The notes under the pieces are model-generated. The model saw nothing but the letters and a program-made list of their open reading frames with translations, did not search any database and was not told the DNA's origin. Positions 46,506 to 54,680 of a DNA stretch of 64,000 nucleotides are shown here, piece after piece. A program made the translations under genes and the position numbers. Position 1 is the stretch's first letter. Each line of letters begins with the position of its first letter. This stretch comes from a virus, in the IMG/VR virus record IMGVR_UViG_3300025671_011474, positions 1-64,000 of that record. The stretch is one strand, 5' to 3'.

Positions 46506-47567
46506 ATGGATTTAGGGAGAATTGAAGAGCTTATTGGCGGGGTATTAATTAAGGGATTTCCTAACGATCCCAACCGCAGGAAAATATACAAGGCTGGAAA
46601 TAGGCTCAATTTTTCCTGTCCTTATTGTGGGGATAGTAATAATTACCGAAAGAAAAGGGGTAACTTCTATTTGGATACATTAACCTATAAGTGTTACAAC
46701 GGAGGATGCGGGATCTTTAAGGACGCATTCTCATTATTTAGGGATTTTGGTGAGGTATCGAGACTTGAAAAAAAAGAGAAAGCTGATATACTTGATATCA
46801 TACAAAATGGGAAGGAAAAGAGAAGAAAGATATACGGGGATGTGGATATCTCCCTTTTCTTTGACACTGATTTTAGCAAGGTGGTTATTCCTAGAGCCAT
46901 TTTCATGGAGAAGATGGGATTGTTGGAGGTTGCTGGTAGCAAGATGGAGAGATATCTTAGAAGAAGAAACCAAATACCAGATCAAAAGTTTGCATGGAGC
47001 GAAGAGGACCAGAAGCTATATCTTTTTAACCTGACAAGGAATAATGAGATACTGGGTCTTCAGTTTAGGAATATGTCTTCAAACTATGGTTCAAAATACT
47101 ATACATATAAACTCAGCGGGATATGGGAAAAAATGTTGGGTGTTACCGACAATGAATTTCTTGAAGAAGCCAGGAAGATAGATCCTGTATCCAGCGTTTT
47201 TAATGTGGGGACTGTTTCTTTCGATCACACAATAACGATATTCGAGGGACCGATGGATTCCTGGTTGTGGAAAAATTCGGTTGCTTTGTGTTCAGTCGAG
47301 AATAAATTTCCCTTCGAGATGGAGAATATAAGGTATTGGTATGACTGGGATCGTGCGGGAAGAGCTAAAAATTCTGAGCTCCTTTCCAAGGGATTTAGTG
47401 TTTTTAATTGGAAGAAATTTCTGACTGATCACGATCTTCCGATAAATAAGAAATGGGACCTGAACGATATAGTAAATTATCTAAGGGCCAAGAAAATAAA
47501 AATAAGAAGATTCGATAATTATTTCACTGGCGAGGTTCTCGACCTAATAGATTTTATCGATGCTTAA
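46506..47567 (+). CDS. 61: DNA primase (gp61-like)
   Basis: A 353-aa bacterial-type primase of the T4 gp61 kind (342 aa in T4). The zinc-binding domain has CPYC at 38-41 and CYNGGC at 63-68 (a four-Cys finger). The Toprim core has IFEGPMDSW near 243-252 (Glu and MDS) and YDWDRAG near 278-284 (the DxD). It makes RNA primers for lagging-strand synthesis together with the replicative helicase, which is not in this window. It ends overlapping the next small gene by 8 bases. Confidence 0.9.
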   Translation: MDLGRIEELIGGVLIKGFPNDPNRRKIYKAGNRLNFSCPYCGDSNNYRKKRGNFYLDTLTYKCYNGGCGIFKDAFSLFRDFGEVSRLEKKEKADILDIIQNGKEKRRKIYGDVDISLFFDTDFSKVVIPRAIFMEKMGLLEVAGSKMERYLRRRNQIPDQKFAWSEEDQKLYLFNLTRNNEILGLQFRNMSSNYGSKYYTYKLSGIWEKMLGVTDNEFLEEARKIDPVSSVFNVGTVSFDHTITIFEGPMDSWLWKNSVALCSVENKFPFEMENIRYWYDWDRAGRAKNSELLSKGFSVFNWKKFLTDHDLPINKKWDLNDIVNYLRAKKIKIRRFDNYFTGEVLDLIDFIDA

Positions 47568-47802
47568 TTTTGAAATGCCAACAATAGACAGAACTGAAGA
47601 ATGGGAGGAATCGCTTGACGGAAGCAAGACTGGTAGCTTAAAATTTCCGATCTCTATACTAGATAGGGAGTCCATATCGGATATCGGTGAGGTTAAAGGA
47701 TCTCTAAGTATTTCTAAACCAAGGATGGTAAATTCGAAGGTTAGAGAAATTAAACTTGGTAAATCCCATATAAATAGGAACAAAGGAAATAAACTTTTTT
47801 AG
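47560..47802 (+). CDS. Small protein between primase and UvsY-like genes
   Basis: An 80-aa protein of unknown family, basic at its end (SKVREIKLGKSHINRNKGNK). It begins within the primase stop region; the ATG five codons later (PTIDRTEEWEES) is an alternative start. The following gene begins one base after its TAG. It could be a replication or recombination accessory, since every neighbour acts in that process, but nothing in the sequence proves this. Confidence 0.6.
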   Translation: MLNFEMPTIDRTEEWEESLDGSKTGSLKFPISILDRESISDIGEVKGSLSISKPRMVNSKVREIKLGKSHINRNKGNKLF

Positions 47803-47803
47803 G

Positions 47804-48256
47804 ATGTCGGAACAACAGACGGATAAGGTTGATTATGCTAAGCTATTCGAGAAGGAAAGGTTCGAATGGAGGGAAAAGATTCAGATTATATCGCTGAATC
47901 TTAAAAACATTAAGACTGTAGCGGAGGCTCAGGTCGAGCTGTTTTCCACACGGCAAATTCTATTAGAATACAGCTTCAAGCTAGCTCAAATAGTTAGTAA
48001 GTTGAGCTCGAGGGAAAGACAAACAAGAGCAGCTAAGCTTAAGGACTACAACCAAAACAGCGATGTTAGGTATGGATCCAATGAGACCAAAGTCCTGATA
48101 GAGGGAGACGTGGCTGAGATCGTTGGTAAAATTGAAATGGTGGAAGGACATAGGAAGTTTATAGACCAGACTATCCAAACTGTGGACCATATGCTATATG
48201 GGATAAAATCCAGGATAGCTCTGGAAGATTACCTCAGGGGTAGCACTATAAAATAA
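47804..48256 (+). CDS. uvsY: UvsY-like recombination mediator
   Basis: A 150-aa helical protein placed just before UvsW, the T4 gene neighbourhood. T4 UvsY is 137 aa and loads the UvsX recombinase onto gp32-coated ssDNA. Matching layout: an N-terminal helix, then a basic middle helix (SSRERQTRAAKLKDYNQN, compare T4 IEAQKKVALKARLDYYSG), then ETKVLIEGDVAEI and a long C-terminal helix (TVDHMLYGIKSRIALEDYLR, compare T4 ALDAIKSRGFAIKHIQDM). Similarity is by pattern rather than strong identity, so the assignment leans on context. Confidence 0.65.
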   Translation: MSEQQTDKVDYAKLFEKERFEWREKIQIISLNLKNIKTVAEAQVELFSTRQILLEYSFKLAQIVSKLSSRERQTRAAKLKDYNQNSDVRYGSNETKVLIEGDVAEIVGKIEMVEGHRKFIDQTIQTVDHMLYGIKSRIALEDYLRGSTIK

Positions 48257-48265
48257 AATAAATGC

Positions 48266-49789
48266 ATGCTAAAATTCAACGTCTCTGAAGACAGACAATG
48301 GCTTATTTTAGTTCATTCACCAGACGAGGTGGAAAAAAGACAGATAGAGCTTTCATTAACCAAAAAAATACACAACTGGTACTTTCACCCTCTGGTTAAG
48401 AAAAAAATATGGGATGGGAGTATATGCTTCGTTGAGAAAAAAGGTGCTTTTTGGAAAATCCCGATAGGACTTTGGAGAGAGGTTCTTGAGATTGGTAAGG
48501 AGTTTAATATAGAGATGGAGATAGAAGGATTATCTGATCTCTTGTTGAGCGATTTAAGTCTAGAGGATTTCCAGTCGTGGGTGGATGATTTTTTTAAGGA
48601 TAAGGAGATCGAACCCAGGGACTACCAGGTGGAAGCTGCTTGGAAAATAGTAAAATATAGATATTCAGTTTCCGAAATTGCTACATCCTCGGGTAAGACC
48701 CTTATATCGTTCATGATATTCGCTTATTTGAAGCAGATGGGACTGATCAGGAAGTTTATGGTAATAGTACCAAATACCAACCTGGTTTTCCAAGGAAATG
48801 ACGACTTCATAGATTATGGAATTGATGACCTGGGAGTAAAAATACAGCAGATCGGTGGAGGAAGCAAGATGAGAGAAGGGTGTGATCTCATAATAGGAAC
48901 CTTCCAGTCCCTGGTAAAGAAGGATAAGGAATTCTTTGAGGAGATTGATGGTGTCTTTGTAGATGAGGCTCATCACACCAATTCCATGTCGATTAAAAAG
49001 ATAGTGTCAAAATGTATGCACTGTGGATGGAGATTTGGACTTACTGGTACCCTTACTAAACGTGGATCTGCTGATCATCTTACTATACAGCAATTTTTAG
49101 GACCTGTAATAGTGGAGATTTCTCCGGATTTTCTGTTTAAAAACAAGCATGCTACCCCGGTGGAGATAAAGGTCGTTATGCTGGATTGGCTTGATAAATC
49201 GATCAAAGAAAAATTGGCCAATTTAAAGTCTAATTCACAGAACCTGGAGGGTAACGAACTTTATAATATCGAGAGAAAACTCGTAATAGAGAGCGAGAAG
49301 AGGTTAAAGTATATCGTGGACTTTATAGGGAGGACTTCAAAAAATTCCCTGGTCTTATTCCAGTCAGTTAAGGATGAATATGGGAAGCAGATATGGAATA
49401 GACTTAGAGATATTACTAACAATAAGGAGGTATTTTATGTGGATGGAGATACCGACGAATCCCTGAGGGAGGAGTACAAAAACCGGATGTCCTCTGGAGA
49501 GAATAAGGTTCTAGTTGCTACGTATGGAACCTTTTCTACTGGTATTTCCATTAATAATCTTCACAATATATTCCTGGTTGAATCCTATAAAAGCGAGGTA
49601 CTGATAAAGCAAAGCTTGGGCAGGGGGATGAGAAAAATGGAAGGGAAGGAAAAGGTTAATGTGATTGATTTCGTGGATGATTTCAGCACAGCTAAATACA
49701 ATAACTACCTCATGAAGCACGGGGAGGCTCGAATCCAGATCTACAAGAACGAGAATTTCAGGTATAAGATATTCAAGGTAAAGCTTTAA
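48266..49789 (+). CDS. uvsW: UvsW-like DNA/RNA helicase
   Basis: A 507-aa SF2 helicase (T4 UvsW: 503 aa) that unwinds branched DNA and R-loops and promotes replication-fork regression. Motifs: an N-terminal small domain with the WYFHP..KKIWDG pattern, RDYQ before the nucleotide site, Walker A ATSSGKT at 139-145, DEAH at 233-236, LTGTL (motif III region), VATYGTFSTGISINNL (motif V) and QSLGRGMRK (motif VI). It follows the UvsY-like gene by 9 bases. Confidence 0.93.
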   Translation: MLKFNVSEDRQWLILVHSPDEVEKRQIELSLTKKIHNWYFHPLVKKKIWDGSICFVEKKGAFWKIPIGLWREVLEIGKEFNIEMEIEGLSDLLLSDLSLEDFQSWVDDFFKDKEIEPRDYQVEAAWKIVKYRYSVSEIATSSGKTLISFMIFAYLKQMGLIRKFMVIVPNTNLVFQGNDDFIDYGIDDLGVKIQQIGGGSKMREGCDLIIGTFQSLVKKDKEFFEEIDGVFVDEAHHTNSMSIKKIVSKCMHCGWRFGLTGTLTKRGSADHLTIQQFLGPVIVEISPDFLFKNKHATPVEIKVVMLDWLDKSIKEKLANLKSNSQNLEGNELYNIERKLVIESEKRLKYIVDFIGRTSKNSLVLFQSVKDEYGKQIWNRLRDITNNKEVFYVDGDTDESLREEYKNRMSSGENKVLVATYGTFSTGISINNLHNIFLVESYKSEVLIKQSLGRGMRKMEGKEKVNVIDFVDDFSTAKYNNYLMKHGEARIQIYKNENFRYKIFKVKL

Positions 49790-49800
49790 CCTTATCGTGG

Positions 49801-49813
49801 GATATATAGTGTA
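49801..49813 (+). promoter_or_regulatory. GATATATA-type box upstream of the 160-aa gene
   Basis: GATATATAGTGTA in the 40-base gap after uvsW, 16 bases before the ATG. It marks a new unit of mostly unknown proteins. Confidence 0.45.
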
Positions 49814-49829
49814 CAAAAAATGCGCTATC

Positions 49830-50312
49830 ATGAATAACTTGAAGAGCTTTTATTCATTCCTGAACGAGGATGATTACTCATATTCACCTCTCTCCGCTGA
49901 AGATAGAATCAGAGCAATCAGAAAGAGGATTGAGGCCCAAACCCCGGAGGAAAAGGTATACCAAACTGTTTACGACGAGGGCGGAGCAGCAGGGAGGTTA
50001 CTTTCCAGGACTATAAATGCTATCACTGGAGTTAGCAGGGGTATTGCTGATGTTTTCAAAAAGGAGGATATCTCCAAAATGGATGACGGATCGCTGGAAA
50101 AAAATAGAGACGAGATACTCTCTAAATGGGGTGATGGAATTAGGACTTCTGGTAGAAACAAGCAAAAAGATTACGAAGAATTTTACACCGATGCGGTAAT
50201 AAAAGGAAAGAAAACCTTCGGCGGTAAATATGATATTAATAACCCAAAAAATAGGGAGGAGAGAATATATTCCGACTATATCTCTGGAGCTGAAAAATAT
50301 TTTGACGTATAA
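49830..50312 (+). CDS. Protein with capsid-targeting-like N-terminus, unknown
   Basis: A 160-aa protein. I use the ATG (MNNLKSFYSFLNEDD) rather than an upstream in-frame GTG that lies before the putative promoter box. The first 12 residues match the style of the T4 internal-protein tag (MKTYQEFIAE...), with FLNE as a possible prohead-protease site (consensus L/I-x-E). The remainder is charged and helical, with a hydrophobic patch (AGRLLSRTINAITGVSRGIADVF) about 55-78. It is possibly packaged in the capsid. Confidence 0.6.
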   Translation: MNNLKSFYSFLNEDDYSYSPLSAEDRIRAIRKRIEAQTPEEKVYQTVYDEGGAAGRLLSRTINAITGVSRGIADVFKKEDISKMDDGSLEKNRDEILSKWGDGIRTSGRNKQKDYEEFYTDAVIKGKKTFGGKYDINNPKNREERIYSDYISGAEKYFDV

Positions 50313-51224
50313 ATGGACAGAATATATTCTTATAAAAAATTCATAGCACTATTCGAAGGCGGAGCAGCCATAAAGTTCTCCCGGAGAATAAAAGAGAGGG
50401 AGGTACCTGGTACTCTTGAATCTATAAAGGAGGTACTTTTCCCCCTTATTGGTGATGGTGAGATTGGTAAGGATTATCTGGTTATAGGAAGTGTTGGTAA
50501 AAAAAAAGGTGGTGATGAAACTTCTGGTGATATAGACCTCGGGATAGATAAGAGTTTTATAGCTAGAAAGTACAGCACAAACGCGGACGGTGTACTAGAA
50601 TTTATTTACAATAAGCTTCTGGATGAGCTTCCGGACAAATTGGGCTTTGTTCCTGATATGAAGCTCATGAAGGGTATAAATGTTATTTCGATAGGGTGGC
50701 CTATAGAGGGAGATCCTAATTTGGGCATAGTACAGCTAGATCTTATTCCTCTATCTGATATGGATTGGGCCAAGTTTATTTTCTATTCTCCTGACTATAG
50801 GAAAAATGAGAGTAAATATAAGTCTGCACACCGTAACTGGCTTTTTCAAGCGATATTATCTTCGTTGAAGGAGGTAATCTCGGAAGATTCCGATGGTGAG
50901 ATTGAGGATTATTATTCATACGCACTCCGTCTCAGTGATGGGATATTTAAGAACAAGAAGAGTTTTAAAGGAGCGACCAAGAGGCTCAAAAACCCCAAAA
51001 CTGTGAGCGGGAGCACAGAGTTCATAACAAGGGATCCACAGGAGTTTATAGAAATGATACTCGGTGAAGGTTTTAACGAGAATGACGTAAAAACATTCGA
51101 GGATGTATGGTCTATAGTTTCTTCCCCTGATTTTATACACTCTGACAAGATGGAATCAATAAAGGAGGACCTCATTCGATATCTAAAGAATGGTGGTTAT
51201 GAAATCCCGATGGAAGTTAGATGA
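50313..51224 (+). CDS. Nucleotidyltransferase-fold protein with capsid-targeting-like tag
   Basis: A 303-aa protein. The N-terminus DRIYSYKKFIALFE|GGAA matches the T4 capsid-targeting pattern, ending in L-F-E|G, a perfect prohead-protease consensus. After it come IGSVGKKKGGD (59-69) and SGDIDLGID, with metal ligands D73 and D75, and VQLDLIP, with D143: a polymerase-beta-type nucleotidyltransferase. The helical C-terminal half is probably substrate-binding. An enzyme tagged for the capsid would be injected with the genome and could modify host tRNA or proteins at once; this is hypothesis. The start codon directly follows the preceding stop. Confidence 0.65.
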   Translation: MDRIYSYKKFIALFEGGAAIKFSRRIKEREVPGTLESIKEVLFPLIGDGEIGKDYLVIGSVGKKKGGDETSGDIDLGIDKSFIARKYSTNADGVLEFIYNKLLDELPDKLGFVPDMKLMKGINVISIGWPIEGDPNLGIVQLDLIPLSDMDWAKFIFYSPDYRKNESKYKSAHRNWLFQAILSSLKEVISEDSDGEIEDYYSYALRLSDGIFKNKKSFKGATKRLKNPKTVSGSTEFITRDPQEFIEMILGEGFNENDVKTFEDVWSIVSSPDFIHSDKMESIKEDLIRYLKNGGYEIPMEVR

Positions 51225-51673
51225 TGAATTTTACTAGCAAACATAACGATTTGATGTACGGAGCTCTTGAGGTGTTCCTGGAAAAAGATTCACCTTTACT
51301 AGTGGGAAGAGACGGGGATACGATAGAATTCTCTACCATATTGGGTAACCATGGAGTTTTGTCGGAGAACAGCGATGGCGAATGGGATATTTTATTAGAG
51401 GATGAGATTGTTTATACCATGGAGAGGGAGATATTTGATCTCATAGCGAGTGAAAGGGAAGACACCGATCCGGATTTGGACAAGCTTCTCCTAGAGCTAT
51501 CAGATTTGTATAAGAAAGACCTCAGAAATAAATCGAAAATTCTTTTGGAAACTCTCATACAAGGTATAGGTTATCTAATAGTAATTGGGAAGGCCAAATC
51601 CGAGATGGATTTGCAGTTTGGTCCTCACTTTGTTAAATCTAGCTCTGATAGCCCGGATATAAACTATAATTAA
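51221..51673 (+). CDS. Acidic protein, unknown
   Basis: A 150-aa acidic protein of unknown family, starting in an ATGA overlap with the nucleotidyltransferase (the second ATG is equally possible). It has an N-terminal beta part (SPLLVGRDGDTIEFSTILG) and a helical C-terminal part (LDKLLLELSDLYKKDL, ETLIQGIGYLIVI). Tight coupling to the upstream enzyme suggests a partner or inhibitor; nothing more can be said. Confidence 0.6.
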   Translation: MMNFTSKHNDLMYGALEVFLEKDSPLLVGRDGDTIEFSTILGNHGVLSENSDGEWDILLEDEIVYTMEREIFDLIASEREDTDPDLDKLLLELSDLYKKDLRNKSKILLETLIQGIGYLIVIGKAKSEMDLQFGPHFVKSSSDSPDINYN

Positions 51674-51678
51674 TAAGA

Positions 51679-53592
51679 ATGGCAGGGATTAATCATCTAT
51701 ATGACATGTACAATAAGAAGGGATCTGATTTTATAAATCAACTCTTCAACCAGTTTGTGACTATTAACGAGAAGATGGACGGGTCTGCATTTTCTTTCGA
51801 AAGGGATAGGGAAAGCGGGAAGTTCAGGTTTTATAGAAGGGACCAGAGAAATCCAATAACCTTAGTGGATAGGACCCTCATGAAGTATTATGAGAAGCCT
51901 ATACAATACATAGAGTCCCTCCCTCCCCATATCCTAGAGAGAATACCAAGAGGATGGAGATTTGGTCTTGAATACTTTGCCAATAAATCCCCAGTGGAAA
52001 TTGTGTATGATCGTATACCAAAGAACAATCTGATACTTTCCTACGTACACCAGATGGGTGACGGGGGTAAAATCAAGAAAACCGTACAAGATAAGGACGA
52101 ATTAAACAATTGGGCGGATCTCCTGGGTGTTGAAAAACCTCCGATTATATTCCAGGGAAGACTTGACGAAGAGCAAAAGTCGGAACTGATGGAATTCATG
52201 GAAACCCCGTTCAAGGAGTTGGTCGAGAAATTCCGTACAAATAGTTTTGTCCGATTTATAATAAAGACTCTAAATCCAGGTCTTACTAAGACAGCTCTGA
52301 ATGATGATCTTGATAAGGATGTTGAGGGAATAGTTTTTAGATTTGGAGAACCTGATAAGGAAAATGACACTGTACTAGCCAAGATGGTGGATCCGGTTTT
52401 TACTGAACTGGCTAAGCAGAAAGCCCAGGAGAGGAGATCGAAGAAACCTAGCGATTTTTTGGGAATCACTATCATGGATGTGATGAATTTTATTCTCGAG
52501 GAGGGTATAGATTCATTTGAGGTTGAGGGTGAAACTGACGATGAGAGGTATATTTCATTCATGTCCGAGGTCTTTGTGAGGTTTTTGGATCTGTATTCTA
52601 AGAAATATAGTGGTACTGATTTTGAGGAACCAGATTATCTTAAAAGAGATGAATTTAGATTGAATCTTGATATGATTAAAGATAGCAGGGTTCTTAAGCT
52701 GGTTAAGAAGGATGATTCTTTTGAAGCCCTATTTAAGCTAATGCTCAATTCATTCAGAAAAATTAAGACCAGAGCAGGAGGTATCATTACCCCAGGGATG
52801 AAGGATCAACTCAATTCTCTCATCAATCAGATAAAGGAACACATCAAAAAACCAAAAAAGAAGGTTAACGAGTCTCAATTTTTCTCTTTTAATGAGTTTA
52901 GAAAGGAGTTTATAGCACCGGTTAATTATTTAAAGGAGGAAGACGATTTATCCGATAGTGACGAGGACCACTTCCATTCTTATGATGAATTTATAAGTGC
53001 CTTGGAAACTATCGATACTAGTTCACCTAAGGAGGTGGGAATTTCTGAGGTGAGAGAGGATAATGAGGATGTGTCGAGAAAGATCAATGTTATTATGGGG
53101 AGATTCCAGCCATTCCATTCGGGACATCTAAAGATGGCTAGATATATGATGGATAAGAACGGTAGCCCTTCTTATCTTTTGGTGGTTCATCCAGGACATA
53201 ATAAATCTGGCAAATCTCCATTCGACCCTGCCACGGTTAAAAGATATATGGATTCCGTTGTTCAGAATAACGAGGAGATCGCTGGATATGAGATGATTAC
53301 CAGAGGACTTTTGGGATCTGGAATTGCAAAACTTATCTCTATGGGATATGATCCTCAATTGATTGGTGCTGGGGAGGATAGAATTGACGATTATTCAAAG
53401 CAGCTCGATTACATAAAGGTATCCGATATAAAGGACAAACTAGGTCCGGGCTTTTCTTTAGAGGAGACTCCTAGAGGAACATCAGGGACTAAGGTTAGAC
53501 AAACCCTAGCAGATAGGGATTTTTCTAAATTTAAAAAGCTAGTCCCGAGAGAGATTTCCAACCTTTATAACGATCTGATAAAGGATGTATGA
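51679..53592 (+). CDS. RNA ligase-like / NMN adenylyltransferase fusion
   Basis: A 637-aa two-enzyme fusion. Residues about 20-250 are a nucleotidyltransferase-type ligase: motif I EKMDG (K32, D34, G35), motif III WRFGLEYF (93-100), motif IV VEGIVFRF (215-222), and a final Lys in VLAKMVDP. Residues about 468-637 are an adenylyltransferase of the NMNAT/NadR type: NVIMGRFQPFHSGH at 470-483 (the HxGH motif) and TSGTKVR at 601-607 (the ISGT.hR motif). The linker (about 395-460) has SFNEFRKEF and SYDEFI, echoing the N-terminal tags nearby. NMNAT makes NAD from NMN; the ligase would seal RNA or DNA. Fusing NAD synthesis to a ligase hints at RNA or NAD-capping chemistry. Confidence 0.8.
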   Translation: MAGINHLYDMYNKKGSDFINQLFNQFVTINEKMDGSAFSFERDRESGKFRFYRRDQRNPITLVDRTLMKYYEKPIQYIESLPPHILERIPRGWRFGLEYFANKSPVEIVYDRIPKNNLILSYVHQMGDGGKIKKTVQDKDELNNWADLLGVEKPPIIFQGRLDEEQKSELMEFMETPFKELVEKFRTNSFVRFIIKTLNPGLTKTALNDDLDKDVEGIVFRFGEPDKENDTVLAKMVDPVFTELAKQKAQERRSKKPSDFLGITIMDVMNFILEEGIDSFEVEGETDDERYISFMSEVFVRFLDLYSKKYSGTDFEEPDYLKRDEFRLNLDMIKDSRVLKLVKKDDSFEALFKLMLNSFRKIKTRAGGIITPGMKDQLNSLINQIKEHIKKPKKKVNESQFFSFNEFRKEFIAPVNYLKEEDDLSDSDEDHFHSYDEFISALETIDTSSPKEVGISEVREDNEDVSRKINVIMGRFQPFHSGHLKMARYMMDKNGSPSYLLVVHPGHNKSGKSPFDPATVKRYMDSVVQNNEEIAGYEMITRGLLGSGIAKLISMGYDPQLIGAGEDRIDDYSKQLDYIKVSDIKDKLGPGFSLEETPRGTSGTKVRQTLADRDFSKFKKLVPREISNLYNDLIKDV

Positions 53593-53604
53593 GATATATA
53601 AAAA
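53593..53604 (+). promoter_or_regulatory. GATATATA-type box upstream of the 178-aa tagged protein
   Basis: GATATATAAAAA lies immediately after the fusion gene's stop codon and ends 14 bases before the GTG start of the next gene. Confidence 0.45.
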
Positions 53605-53618
53605 AATAACTATTCAAA

Positions 53619-54155
53619 GTGGAAAAAAGAATTAGAAACTTCGCGGATTTCGTAGGAAGCAGAATAGACGAGGGAGATGGTTTTGGAACATTGCCATTCC
53701 TGCAAAAGAGAGATGGTGATCTATTTTATTATTTCTTCCAGCTGGAGCTAGAGAATGGTGGTCAGAAGGGAATTATGTTCATGATAGGCAAATACTCCCA
53801 ATATGAAACCATGGAGGGTCCTAAAAACTCATATGCTGTTTTAAACGTAAATGAGATTGCTCCTGAAATAATAGAGGATATTGCGATGGGTAAAGCGGAA
53901 ATCCCTGAGATGAGTGACGGTAAATTCAGATTGAGAGATAACGATATGTCCAGATATTTCGAACAAATTTCTAAAGCTATCCTGAGTTACCTTGAGAAGA
54001 ATCCTAAGGTCATAAGAATATTTGATGAAATGCAGGATCATCTGGAAGTGGAAAATTACGGGGAGAATATGAAGTCCATATTGTTATCCTTTATTGGTCC
54101 GGAGTGGTCAATACAAGAAGGATCTCACGAAGGAACTTTCATAATTAGCAGATAA
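53619..54155 (+). CDS. Protein with capsid-targeting-like N-terminus, unknown
   Basis: A 178-aa protein with a GTG start. The N-terminus EKRIRNFADFVGSRIDE|GDG has an aromatic tag followed by I-D-E|G, matching the T4 prohead-protease consensus (I/L-x-E|G/A). The rest is a mixed alpha/beta domain (YYFFQLELENGGQKGIMFM; IIEDIAMGKAEIPEM; AILSYLEKNPKVIRIFDEM) of unknown family. It may be an internal capsid protein. Confidence 0.6.
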   Translation: MEKRIRNFADFVGSRIDEGDGFGTLPFLQKRDGDLFYYFFQLELENGGQKGIMFMIGKYSQYETMEGPKNSYAVLNVNEIAPEIIEDIAMGKAEIPEMSDGKFRLRDNDMSRYFEQISKAILSYLEKNPKVIRIFDEMQDHLEVENYGENMKSILLSFIGPEWSIQEGSHEGTFIISR

Positions 54156-54178
54156 GGTCGAAACAAAAATAACGACAT

Positions 54179-54191
54179 CGATATAAATTTT
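54179..54191 (+). promoter_or_regulatory. Variant promoter-like box upstream of the histone-like gene
   Basis: CGATATAAATTTT, a weaker relative of the recurring box and close to the T4 late promoter core TATAAATA, lies 20 bases before the ATG of the histone H1-like gene. Confidence 0.35.
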
Positions 54192-54211
54192 AAATCTTAA
54201 TAAAAAGGAAG

Positions 54212-54388
54212 ATGGAAACATTTGATCAAATTAAAGCAGTTCTAGAATCTGCTGAAGCTGACGTTGCTAAGTTTACTGAAAAAGGAAACAAGGCAGCAGG
54301 AACGAGAATTAGACAAGCAATGCAGGAAGTTAAAAAACTTGCGCAGCAGGTTAGACTCGATGTACAGGAGATGAAGAATAATTCTTGA
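54212..54388 (+). CDS. Histone H1-like DNA-binding protein (Hc1-type)
   Basis: A 58-aa helical protein too short for routine gene calling but unmistakable. The sequence has ...EADVAKFTEKGNKAAGTRIR, then QAMQEVKKLAQQVRLDVQEM. The KGNKAAGTR[IV]R...MQE[VL]KKLAQ...[RV]...[VI]QE pattern is that of the bacterial histone H1-like Hc1 family, which I associate with Bacteroidota and Chlamydiae and which binds and condenses DNA. The leader has GGAAG five bases before ATG, and the gene is closed by its own intrinsic terminator and flanked by its own promoter-like box, so it is a monocistron. Possible roles are genome packing in the capsid, chromatin-like control of host or phage DNA, or nuclease protection. 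Confidence 0.85.
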   Translation: METFDQIKAVLESAEADVAKFTEKGNKAAGTRIRQAMQEVKKLAQQVRLDVQEMKNNS

Positions 54389-54410
54389 TCCCCTTGAGGA
54401 AAAGAAGGAG

Positions 54411-54436
54411 AGGCAACCCAAGTGGTTGCCTTTCTT
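54411..54436 (+). terminator. Intrinsic terminator after the histone-like gene
   Basis: An 8-bp stem (AGGCAACC / GGTTGCCT) with a 5-base loop, followed by a TTCTT tract on the + strand. It ends the histone-like transcript. Confidence 0.8.
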
Positions 54437-54446
54437 GTATTAGAAG

Positions 54447-54457
54447 GATATATAAAC
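54447..54457 (+). promoter_or_regulatory. GATATATA-type box upstream of the DUF4494-like gene
   Basis: GATATATAAAC, 16 bases before the ATG and just downstream of the terminator. It is the most consensus-like copy of the box. Confidence 0.45.
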
Positions 54458-54473
54458 TGTAAAATATTAGAAA

Positions 54474-54680
54474 ATGGGATATTACGTTGCAAAAGTAAGT
54501 TTTGAGTCAACCGAGACCAAAAGAAATGGTGATCCGGTAATTCACAAATCTGAATTTTTAGTTGCTGCAGAGTCTGTGCTTGAGGTAGAGACAAAAGTAG
54601 CTGGGTTCCTAGAGGGAACTACTGGATTTTTTGAGACCACACAAATCTCAAAATCCAAAATAGAAGCTGTAATAGAATAA
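54474..54680 (+). CDS. DUF4494-like small protein
   Basis: A 68-aa protein resembling the DUF4494 family: an aromatic start (GYYVAKVSFESTE), EFLVAAESVLEVETKVAGFL (the '[EY].VdA.s..EAE..' core) and a final strand IEAVIE. Function unknown. The family is, to my knowledge, mostly from Bacteroidota. The TAA stop shares a base with the ATG of the next gene, so the two are coupled. Confidence 0.6.
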   Translation: MGYYVAKVSFESTETKRNGDPVIHKSEFLVAAESVLEVETKVAGFLEGTTGFFETTQISKSKIEAVIE

